Part shown: piece by piece, positions 57,198 through 64,000 of the stretch
Numbering within the stretch: the stretch's first letter is position 1
Layout of the letters: every line of letters begins with the position of its first letter
NCBI RefSeq assembly: GCF_003947415.1
Contig: NZ_QHKL01000004.1
Location: 186,001-250,000 of the forward strand
Direction of reading: 5' to 3'
Source: Amycolatopsis sp. WAC 01376
Lineage (GTDB): Bacteria; Actinomycetota; Actinomycetes; Mycobacteriales; Pseudonocardiaceae
Length of the DNA stretch: 64,000 bases
Translations under genes and position numbers: made by a program
The notes under the pieces: generated by a model
The model's input: the letters and a program-made list of their open reading frames with translations, nothing else
What the model was told of the DNA's origin: nothing
Database searches by the model: none

Positions 57198-57680
57198 AGT
57201 ACATGAAGGACCCCTTCCTTGCGCCTACGTCAGGGCCCCGGCAAAGTCGAGACCTTGCAGGTCAGGCGACTATTCCTGCACTGTCGCGGGGCCGCATGCG
57301 CCGGTGGTGGAGCTTGATTCTGGACGCCGGCGGGGCTTCAGTGTCCACAAGGGACACCGCCGGGCGATTGCGTGTCCGATTGATGCTGCTATGTGCGGTT
57401 CTGCGGGGGGTCGTGAGTGGCAATGAGGGTTAGAACAACAAAAATCACTCACGACCCAATCGCGAAACCGTGCAAGTCACCCAAATCGGGCACGCCTGTC
57501 TCGTAAAGAGTCCCTTGTGGACAGTCAAGAGCCGGGTGAGGCTCCTTGCGGGAACCCGCTCCTGTCGGGTCCACCGCGACACGTTCGCCTGTCCCGCTCC
57601 AGCGGCGGAGCCGACCAGCAGTTATGCGACTTTGCCGAGACCCTGGCGCCTAAGTACAGGAAGGGGTCCTTCATGTACCT
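57198..57680. repeat. 480-bp nested imperfect palindrome
   Basis: Outer arms 57198-57226 and 57658-57678 carry tacatgaaggaccccttcct, the same sequence as the terminator at 30709-30767. Next inward, cggcaaagtcg (57239-57249) pairs with 57627-57637. The 180-bp element at 57343-57522 fills the middle, and all arms share a centre near 57432-57438. No gene was found in this stretch, and 57681-57765 holds only the upstream region of the GH36 gene. Confidence 0.65.
57343..57522. repeat. 180-bp palindromic intergenic element, copy 2
   Basis: Exact 13-bp terminal inverted repeats (gtccacaagggac at both ends) with a central hairpin pairing 57408-57419 with 57446-57457. It has the same length and the same spacing of core features as copy 1 at 4043-4222, and clear similarity in the outer parts. 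No coding capacity and no obvious target-site duplication, so it looks like a MITE- or REP-like element. Confidence 0.65.
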
Positions 57681-57765
57681 CAAAACAGTCACGACGCCCA
57701 TCGCCCGATGTACCGCCGAGCGGGAGCCACTGGCCGCCGCCCCCGTTCGGCGTCAGGATGGCCCG

Positions 57766-59871
57766 GTGACCGAGATCGTTTTCGACGCGAGCACCCGTTC
57801 CTGGCTCATCCGCACGGCGGCCACGAGCTACGCGCTCAGACTGACCGAGGACGACACCCCCGCCCACGTCTACTGGGGCCCGGCGCTCACGCCGGACCAG
57901 GTCGCCGACCTCCTCCCCCGGCCCCTGACGCGCTGGGACTCCTTCAACGATCCCAACGAGGGCTTGGACGAACTCGCCGCCGACGGCGGCACCCGGTACT
58001 GGACCCCCGCCCTCCAGGTCCGGTTCGCCGACGGGACCCGTGCCCTCGAATGGCGGTACGTCTCCCACGACATCGACGGCGGACGCCTGCTCGTCCATTT
58101 CCGCGATCGTCACTACCCGTTGCGCGTCACGCTCGGCTATCGCGTCCCGGACGGCACCGACGTCGTCGAACGCTGGACCGAACTCACCCACGACGGCACC
58201 GATGGCCCGATCGAGATCGTTCGCGCCGACTCGGCGACGTGGGCCGTGCCGATCCGGCCGGACTACCGGATCAGCCACGTCGTCGGCGGCTGGGCCGCGG
58301 AGAGCCGGCTGCTCCGGGAGCCGGTGCCCCACGGCGAAACGACGTTCGGCAGCAGGCGCGGCATCACCAGCCACCATGCCAACCCGTGGGTGATGCTCGA
58401 CGACGGCGAAGCGACCGAGCGGCACGGCGAGGTCTACAGCGCGGCGCTCGCGTGGAGCGGTTCGTGGCGGATCACCACCACCCGTTCGTCCGCCGGCCGC
58501 CTCACCGTGACCGGCGGCTCGGGCCAGGACGGCGTCGTCCCCCGGCTCGCACCCGGCGACACGCTCACCACGCCGGTCTTCGCCGGGTTGTACACCGAGG
58601 GCGGATTCGGCGCCGCGAGCCGGGCCTGGCACGCGTACACGCTCGGCCATGTCCTCCCGTATCCCGGCGAACTCCGGCCGGTGCTCTACAACTCCTGGGA
58701 GGCCACGGGTTTCGACGTCACCGAAGACGGACAGTGGAAGCTGGCGGAGAAAGCGGCGGCGCTCGGTGTCGAACTGTTCGTGATGGACGACGGCTGGTTC
58801 GGTGCCCGGAACGGCGACCACGCCGGTCTCGGGGATTGGCACGTCAACCGCGACAAGTTCCCGAACGGTCTCGAACCGCTGATCGGCGAAGTGCACCGGC
58901 TCGGCATGAAGTTCGGGCTCTGGGTCGAACCCGAAATGGTCAATCCGGACAGCGACCTGTACCGCGCGCATCCGGACTGGGTCCTGCACCATCCACAAAG
59001 GACACGCTCGGAGCTGCGAAACCAGCTGGTGCTCAATTTCGCCCGCCCGGATGTCGCCGAGTGGGCGTTCGGCACGCTCGACTCACTCGTCGGCGAGCAC
59101 GGGATCGACTTCCTGAAGTGGGACATGAATCGCCCGTTCAGCGAGGCAGGCTGGCCCGCCGACGACGACCCGGATCGGCTGTGGGTGGAGCACACTCACG
59201 CGGTCTACGCGATCATGGACCGCCTGCGCGCCCGCCACCCCGGGCTGCGGATCGAAGCGTGCAGCGGCGGGGGTGGCCGGATCGATCTCGGGATCATGGC
59301 CAGGACGGATCAGGTCTGGACCTCCGACAACACCGACGCGCTCGACAGGCTCGTCATCCAGCACGGCTACGGCCAGGTGTATCCGGCGCGCGCGATGTCG
59401 GCGTGGGTCACCGACGACCCCAACTTCGTCACCCACCGGTCCACACCGCAGCGCTTCCGGTTCCACGTCGCGATGGCCGGAGTGCTCGGCATCGGCGGCG
59501 ACATCGTCGAGTGGCCCGAGGAGGAACTCGAGTACGCGCGCGGGCAGATCGCGCTGTACAAGGAGATCCGGCCGGTCGTCCAGCACGGCGAGCTCTACCG
59601 TCTCGTGCCGCCGACCGGCGACGGCGTCTCCGCTCTGCAGTACGTGGCGGCCGACGGAGAGCGGGCGGTCGTGTTCGTGTTCCGGCAAGCGGCACATTTC
59701 CACACTCCCGAACGACCGGTCCGGCTCGACGGCCTCGACCCCGCCGCGCGCTACCGCGACGAGGACACCGGGAAGGTGTGGCACGGTGCCCCGCTCCTGG
59801 CACACGGCCTGTTCCCTGGTCTGCCGGACGGCGACTTCGCCAGTGTGGTGATCCGGCTGGCCAAGCTCTGA
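57766..59871 (+). CDS. GH36 alpha-galactosidase
   Basis: 701 residues from GTG 57766; longer in-frame starts fall inside the palindromic repeat and are rejected. Family GH36 motifs: VMDDGWFGARNGDHAGLGDW near 335, the nucleophile aspartate in LKWDMNRPFSEAGWP near 450, RIEACSGGGGRIDLG and the acid/base aspartate in TSDNTDALDRL near 520. No signal peptide, so it acts inside the cell on imported alpha-galactosides such as melibiose or raffinose. The sugar ABC importer genes follow 124 bp downstream. Confidence 0.92.
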   Translation: MTEIVFDASTRSWLIRTAATSYALRLTEDDTPAHVYWGPALTPDQVADLLPRPLTRWDSFNDPNEGLDELAADGGTRYWTPALQVRFADGTRALEWRYVSHDIDGGRLLVHFRDRHYPLRVTLGYRVPDGTDVVERWTELTHDGTDGPIEIVRADSATWAVPIRPDYRISHVVGGWAAESRLLREPVPHGETTFGSRRGITSHHANPWVMLDDGEATERHGEVYSAALAWSGSWRITTTRSSAGRLTVTGGSGQDGVVPRLAPGDTLTTPVFAGLYTEGGFGAASRAWHAYTLGHVLPYPGELRPVLYNSWEATGFDVTEDGQWKLAEKAAALGVELFVMDDGWFGARNGDHAGLGDWHVNRDKFPNGLEPLIGEVHRLGMKFGLWVEPEMVNPDSDLYRAHPDWVLHHPQRTRSELRNQLVLNFARPDVAEWAFGTLDSLVGEHGIDFLKWDMNRPFSEAGWPADDDPDRLWVEHTHAVYAIMDRLRARHPGLRIEACSGGGGRIDLGIMARTDQVWTSDNTDALDRLVIQHGYGQVYPARAMSAWVTDDPNFVTHRSTPQRFRFHVAMAGVLGIGGDIVEWPEEELEYARGQIALYKEIRPVVQHGELYRLVPPTGDGVSALQYVAADGERAVVFVFRQAAHFHTPERPVRLDGLDPAARYRDEDTGKVWHGAPLLAHGLFPGLPDGDFASVVIRLAKL

Positions 59872-59944
59872 GCGCCCCAGAGATCAGATGTATCGCGCAT
59901 TTGGGCGCCAAAATGCAGTGATAGCCGCTTGACATCCCCCTAGA

Positions 59945-59958
59945 CATCCGATCGAATG
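59945..59958. promoter_or_regulatory. Candidate LacI-type operator before the sugar ABC operon
   Basis: catccgatcgaatg is a near-perfect palindrome (6 of 7 pairs), downstream of TTGACAT and with gacatcc direct repeats around it. The location between the GH36 gene and the binding-protein start suggests control by a sugar-responsive repressor not encoded here. Confidence 0.4.
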
Positions 59959-59995
59959 CCCGTCGTATGTGAGCCGCGAGAAGGGTGGCTGGGGC

Positions 59996-61267
59996 ATGAG
60001 AAGGTCCTTCGCGTTGGGAGCGGCACTGCTCCTCGCCGCGAGCCTCACCGGCTGCACCGTGGGCGGCGGCACGGGCGGTTCCGGTAGCGAGATCTCGTTC
60101 CTGACCTTCGAGACGCCGAACCTTCCACCGTCCTATTGGGACTCCGCCATCAAACGCGTCATGGACCGCAATCCCGGCCTCAGTGTGAAGAAACTGGTCG
60201 CCCCGTCGACCGACCGCACCGGTTACGCCAAGCAACTGCTGCAGTCCGGCCAGTTCCCCGACGTGGCGATCGCCGTCGACTCGGCCGGTTTCGCCGAATC
60301 GGGCAACCTCTACGCGTGGACGCCCGAGGAGCTCAAGGACTTCCAGTTCCCCGGCGCCAACCCGATCAAGGGCGGGCATCACCAGCTTCCCGCCAACACC
60401 CAGACCATCCCGCCGATCTACTACAACAAGAAGCTCTTCGCCGACGCCGGGATCACGTCACCGCCGAAGACCTGGGCGGATCTGCTGGCCGCGTCGGAGA
60501 AACTGAAGGCGAAGGGCGTCACCCCGTTCACCATCGGCGGCGGCAAGGAAGGCTTCCCGTCCGCGATGCTGCTGGACGGCCTGGTCAGCGTCGAGGTCTA
60601 CGGCAAGACACCGGACTGGCTTTCCCAGCGGCGGGCCGACAAGGTCAAGTTCAGCGACCCGGCCTTCCAGCAGGCGTTCGGCAAGTTCGCCGATCTGGTG
60701 GCCAAGGGGTACATCGACAAGACGCAGGTCGCGCGGGACTATTCGGCGACCGAGGCGGCCTTCCTGAACGGCGAAGGCGCGATGTACCCGATGGGCAACT
60801 GGTTCGCCGCCAGCGCCGACGCCAAGAAGCCGTCCTTCGAGATCAGTGTCTTCGACTTCCCTTCCGAGGACGGGAAACTCGTCGTGCCCGCCTATACCGG
60901 TGGCGGCATCGTCGTCAACGCGAAGTCGCCGAACCTCGACGCGGCAAGGAAGTTCGCGCTCGCGTTCCAGCTCGACAAGGAACAGATCGATGCCTCGGTC
61001 AAGGCCGACGGACTGTTCCCCGCGATCAAGGGCTACACACCGCCCGCCGACGTCGGCCCGGTCTTCAAGGCGGGCTACGAGCTCTACAAGGAAGCCGTCG
61101 CGAAGAACGCAGTCGTCAACGCCTTCAGCTGGGAAACCGCCGACGACGGACTCCTGCCGGGGATGAAGGACAAGGTCTACCAGGCCGCGCAGGACGTCAT
61201 CATCGGCCGCAAGACGGTGTCCGACGCGTGCGCGTTCCTGGACACCGAGTGGGCGAAGGCACGCTGA
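59996..61267 (+). CDS. Sugar ABC transporter substrate-binding lipoprotein
   Basis: 423 residues; ATG 59996 has an AAGGGTGG site, while an in-frame GTG at 59969 has none. Signal peptide with lipobox LTGC near residue 19. Family 1 extracellular solute-binding fold: GYAKQLLQSGQFPDVAIAVD, IPPIYYNKKLFADAGITSPP and FLNGEGAMYPMGNWFAAS. It captures an oligosaccharide, likely an alpha-galactoside given the neighbouring GH36 gene. First gene of a three-gene importer operon. Confidence 0.92.
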   Translation: MRRSFALGAALLLAASLTGCTVGGGTGGSGSEISFLTFETPNLPPSYWDSAIKRVMDRNPGLSVKKLVAPSTDRTGYAKQLLQSGQFPDVAIAVDSAGFAESGNLYAWTPEELKDFQFPGANPIKGGHHQLPANTQTIPPIYYNKKLFADAGITSPPKTWADLLAASEKLKAKGVTPFTIGGGKEGFPSAMLLDGLVSVEVYGKTPDWLSQRRADKVKFSDPAFQQAFGKFADLVAKGYIDKTQVARDYSATEAAFLNGEGAMYPMGNWFAASADAKKPSFEISVFDFPSEDGKLVVPAYTGGGIVVNAKSPNLDAARKFALAFQLDKEQIDASVKADGLFPAIKGYTPPADVGPVFKAGYELYKEAVAKNAVVNAFSWETADDGLLPGMKDKVYQAAQDVIIGRKTVSDACAFLDTEWAKAR

Positions 61268-61274
61268 CACCACG

Positions 61275-62162
61275 ATGGGAAGAAAACCGATGTGGGCGCG
61301 GGTGTGGCATTTCGCCTCGTTCGGCGCACCCGGTGTCGTCATCTATCTCTGTTTCGTCATGGCGCCGATCCTCATCAGCTTCGGCTACAGCCTGACGAAC
61401 CACAACCCGTTCGATCCGCCCGCGGAATTCGTGGGTCTCGACAACTACCGGCTGCTGTTCCAGGACGAGCAGTTCCTGACCGCGCTGCGGGTCACCACGA
61501 TCCTGACCGTGATCGTCGTCGTGGTGCCGAACGTGCTCGGGCTCGGCGTCGCCCTGCTGCTCGACCGGAAAGGCTGGCTGTACAACGCTTTGCGGAGCGT
61601 GTTCTTCACGCCCGTGATCCTCAGCTCGGTCGTGGTCAGCATCATCTGGACGAAGCTGCTCGACGACCGGGGGCCGGTCAACGACGCGCTCCGCGCCCTC
61701 GGCGTCGAGCATCCGCCCGGCTGGCTTTCGGATCCGGATCTCGCGCTGTACTCGCTGGCTTCGATCGTGTGCTGGCAGATGCTGGGGTTCTGCGTGGTCG
61801 TGTACCTCGCGGGCCTGCAAGGTGTGCCCGCCGAACTGCTGGAGGCGGCGGAGATCGACGGCGCCGGACCGGTCCGGCGGTTCCGCGCGGTGACCTGGCC
61901 ACTGCTCGCGCCGTCGCTGACGATCAACACCGTCGTCCTGCTGATCTCGGCGTTCAAGACCTACGACCACGTCAAGGTGGTCACCAACGGCGGGCCGGGT
62001 TCGGGGACCACCGCCACCATCGCGTTCGACGTCCTCGCCACCGGCCTCGACGCGAACCACGTCGGCTACGCGTCCGCGATGGCCGTGGTGATGCTGGTGA
62101 TCGTGGCGACGCTGACCACGATCGTGCTGCGGTTCCTGCGGCGGCGGGAGGTCGACCTGTGA
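61275..62162 (+). CDS. Sugar ABC transporter permease, MalF-type
   Basis: 295 residues, six transmembrane helices, with the EAA coupling loop LLEAAEIDGAGPVRRFRAVT near 195 and PSLTINTVVLLISAFKTYD. CUT1 family inner-membrane subunit. It starts seven bases after the binding-protein stop and overlaps the second permease gene (GTGA). Confidence 0.92.
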   Translation: MGRKPMWARVWHFASFGAPGVVIYLCFVMAPILISFGYSLTNHNPFDPPAEFVGLDNYRLLFQDEQFLTALRVTTILTVIVVVVPNVLGLGVALLLDRKGWLYNALRSVFFTPVILSSVVVSIIWTKLLDDRGPVNDALRALGVEHPPGWLSDPDLALYSLASIVCWQMLGFCVVVYLAGLQGVPAELLEAAEIDGAGPVRRFRAVTWPLLAPSLTINTVVLLISAFKTYDHVKVVTNGGPGSGTTATIAFDVLATGLDANHVGYASAMAVVMLVIVATLTTIVLRFLRRREVDL

Positions 62163-62977
62163 CCACGAAACTCCGGCCCGCCGCGGCGATCCTGGCAAGC
62201 GCGCTCTTCGCCGTGCCGCTGTACTACGTGCTCGTCAACGTGTTCAAACCCGGCGACCAGATCGCCGAAGAGCCGGCGTCGGTCCCGCTGCCACCGACGC
62301 TGACCAACATCCACGCCGTCCTCACCCGCCCCGACGGCCTGTTCTGGGTGAGCCTGGCGAACAGCATGCTCGTCACCCTGCTGTCGATCCTGGTGCTGAC
62401 CGTGCTTTCGGCGATGCTCGGGCACTACCTGGCGCGCTCGGACCGGCGATGGACCAAGGTGCTCACGCTGATCCTGTTGGCGGGCTTGATGATTCCTCCC
62501 CAGGTGATCCTGATCCCGGTCACCGAGGTGCTGCGGCTGACCGGGTTGATGGCGACGCTGCAGGGCTTGGTGCTGTTCAACGTCGGCTACTACGTGCCGT
62601 TCGGCGTGTTCGTGTTCACCGGATTCATTCGCGGGGTACCGGTGGAACTCGAGGAGGCCGCCCGGCTCGACGGGGCGAGCCGGGCGCAGGTGTTCTGGCG
62701 GATCGTGTTCCCGCTGCTGCGCCCGGCGACGGCGAGTGTGCTGATCTTCCTCGGGGTGTGGATCTGGAACGACTTCATCGACCCGTTGATCATCCTCGGG
62801 CCCAGCCAGGGCACCACGATCACCACCGGGATCTACCGCTCGATCGGCCAGTACCAGACGGATCTCGGCAGCGTGTTCGCGCTGATGTTCCTGGCCACGC
62901 TGCCGGTGCTGATCTTCTACCTGGCGTTGCAGAAGCAGTTCGTGAAGGGACTCACCGGCGGCGCGACCAAGGGCTGA
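62159..62977 (+). CDS. Sugar ABC transporter permease, MalG-type
   Basis: 272 residues from GTG 62159. Six helices with the EAA loop ELEEAARLDGASRAQVFWRI near 160 and FLGVWIWNDFIDPLIIL. Completes the CUT1 channel with the upstream permease. No ATPase gene is present, as is usual where a shared MsiK-type ATPase energises several sugar importers. Confidence 0.92.
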   Translation: MTTKLRPAAAILASALFAVPLYYVLVNVFKPGDQIAEEPASVPLPPTLTNIHAVLTRPDGLFWVSLANSMLVTLLSILVLTVLSAMLGHYLARSDRRWTKVLTLILLAGLMIPPQVILIPVTEVLRLTGLMATLQGLVLFNVGYYVPFGVFVFTGFIRGVPVELEEAARLDGASRAQVFWRIVFPLLRPATASVLIFLGVWIWNDFIDPLIILGPSQGTTITTGIYRSIGQYQTDLGSVFALMFLATLPVLIFYLALQKQFVKGLTGGATKG

Positions 62978-63001
62978 GTTCCGTCAAGGCCCGAACGCCA
63001 T

Positions 63002-63044
63002 GAACGGTCCGTTCCTTGCGAAATTTGCCAGGAACGGACCGTTC
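63002..63044. terminator. Bidirectional hairpin between convergent genes
   Basis: Perfect 15-bp stem (63002-63016 with 63030-63044), arm gaacggtccgttcct, itself partly palindromic. It lies between the permease stop at 62977 and the convergent ABC-F stop at 63075, so it can end transcription from both sides. Confidence 0.75.
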
Positions 63045-63074
63045 CTAGCACGCGCGACGACGTGAAAGGGCCGC

Positions 63075-64000
63075 TCAGAGCTCGGCGACCTTCCCGTCGG
63101 CGACTTCCAGCCGCCGCGTCGTCGCCACCGCGTCGAGCATCCGCCGGTCGTGTGTCACCAGCAGCAGCGTCCCCGGATACTCCGACAGCGCCGACTCCAG
63201 CTGCTCGATCGCGGGCAGGTCGAGGTGGTTCGTCGGCTCGTCGAGCACCAGCAGGTTCACCCCGCGCGCCTGCAGCAGCGCCAGCGCCGACCGGGTCCGC
63301 TCCCCCGGCGACAGCGTGGCGGCCGGCCGCAGGACGTGCGCGGCCTTGAGCCCGAACTTCGCCAGCAGTGTCCGAACGTCGGCGTCGGCGAGTTCCGGGA
63401 CCTCACGGGCGAACGCCTCGACGAGCGGAAGGTCGCCGAGGAACAGCTTCCGTGCCTGGTCGACCTCGCCGACCACGACACCGGAGCCGAGCGACGCGGC
63501 GCCTTCGTCGACCGCGACCCGCCCGAGCAGGGCGGCGAGCAGCGTCGACTTCCCGGCGCCGTTGGCCCCGGTGATCGCGACCTTGTCCGCCCAGTCGATC
63601 TGCAGATCCACCGGGCCGAGGGTGAATTCACCCCGCCGCACCACCGCGCCGCGCAAAGTCGCCACGACCGCGCCCGCCCGGGGCGCCGCGGCGATCTCCA
63701 TCCGCAGTTCCCATTCCTTGCGCGGTTCCTCGACGACGTCGAGCCGCTCGATCATGCGGTCGGTCTGCCGGGCCTTCGACGCCTGCTTCTCCGTCGCCTC
63801 GCTCCGGAACTTGCGGCCCACCTTGTCGTTGTCGGTGGCCTTGCGGCGGGCGTTCTTGACGCCCTTTTCCATCCACGAACGCTGCATCGAGCCCCGCGCT
63901 TCGAGCGAGGCCTTGGTGTTCGCGAACTCCTCGTACTCCTCACGCGCGTGCCGCCGCGCGACGGCACGTTCCTCCAGATAGGACTCGTAACCGCCGCCGT
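63075..64000 (-). CDS. ABC-F family ATPase (C-terminal part, cut by window end)
   Basis: The reading frame is open to the window edge at 64000; an internal ATG at 63887 is not the start. The visible part has the inter-domain linker with YESYLEERAVARRHAREEYE, then the second ATPase domain: Walker A TGANGAGKSTLLAAL, signature TLSPGERTRSALALL and Walker B LLVLDEPTNHLDLPAIEQLE. ABC-F proteins have two such domains, no membrane part, and act on ribosomes, some giving antibiotic resistance and others restarting translation. Which subgroup this is cannot be told from half the protein. Confidence 0.88.
   Translation of the reverse strand, partial: GGGYESYLEERAVARRHAREEYEEFANTKASLEARGSMQRSWMEKGVKNARRKATDNDKVGRKFRSEATEKQASKARQTDRMIERLDVVEEPRKEWELRMEIAAAPRAGAVVATLRGAVVRRGEFTLGPVDLQIDWADKVAITGANGAGKSTLLAALLGRVAVDEGAASLGSGVVVGEVDQARKLFLGDLPLVEAFAREVPELADADVRTLLAKFGLKAAHVLRPAATLSPGERTRSALALLQARGVNLLVLDEPTNHLDLPAIEQLESALSEYPGTLLLVTHDRRMLDAVATTRRLEVADGKVAEL

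Noticed and set aside
57517..57765. N-terminal extension of the GH36 alpha-galactosidase
   Set aside because: The extension runs through the palindromic repeat, lacks family similarity, and GTG 57766 gives the normal family length and N-terminus.

Overview
The window comes from a high-GC actinobacterium, most likely Amycolatopsis or a close Pseudonocardiaceae relative. The reasons are GC-rich codon use with many GTG starts, Zur-type and IdeR/DmdR1-type operators, several F420-type luciferase-like oxidoreductases, a mycobacterial-style Mrf gene, and a six-module hydroxamate-siderophore synthetase whose predicted product resembles albachelin, a siderophore I recall from Amycolatopsis alba. No rRNA, tRNA, CRISPR array, transposase or phage gene was seen.

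Left end (1-4617): a zinc-starvation ribosome locus. Two divergent operons flank one Zur-like box: rpmB-rpmG-rpsN-rpsR leftward, and mrf-rpmE-rpmF-COG0523 GTPase rightward. The zinc-binding cysteine pairs are absent from L28, L33, S14, L31 and L32. A His-rich 98-residue peptide follows, across an intergenic stretch holding palindromic repeat elements.

Metabolic stretch (4671-22882): two luciferase-like oxidoreductases, an acyl-CoA synthetase-like enzyme, an ArsR-SRPBCC-DUF899 operon with a clear operator, and an apparent sphingolipid-degrading operon (ceramidase, sphingomyelinase-type phosphodiesterase, GPH/MFS transporter, S1P-lyase-like PLP enzyme). Then come an MpaB-type oxygenase with a divergent TetR, a DmpG/DmpF aldolase-dehydrogenase pair with a divergent IclR, an SsuD-like monooxygenase, an MBL-fold hydrolase and a DinB-like protein.

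Siderophore region (23847-56934): two FecCD permeases, a heterodimeric ABC exporter, a siderophore-binding lipoprotein, MbtH, a 7403-residue NRPS, ornithine N5-monooxygenase and formyltransferase. Iron boxes lie at all three promoter regions. Adenylation codes and domains suggest formyl-hydroxyornithine, Ser, N-methyl-hydroxyornithine, Ser, Ser, hydroxyornithine. The oxygenase and formyltransferase would make the first building block, the NRPS with MbtH the peptide, the ABC pair would export it, and the lipoprotein and permeases would bring the ferric complex back. A Tat-exported metallophosphoesterase sits inside the region without an obvious role.

Right end (56935-64000): a repeat-rich 0.8 kb gap, then a GH36 alpha-galactosidase with a sugar ABC importer (binding lipoprotein, two permeases, no ATPase), and the 3' part of an ABC-F ATPase cut by the window edge. 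Intergenic regions throughout carry long, often perfect hairpins, a 180-bp palindromic element, and a recurring 11-12 bp word (TCCAC[A/T][A/G]NGGA) that also turns up inside genes in all reading frames.
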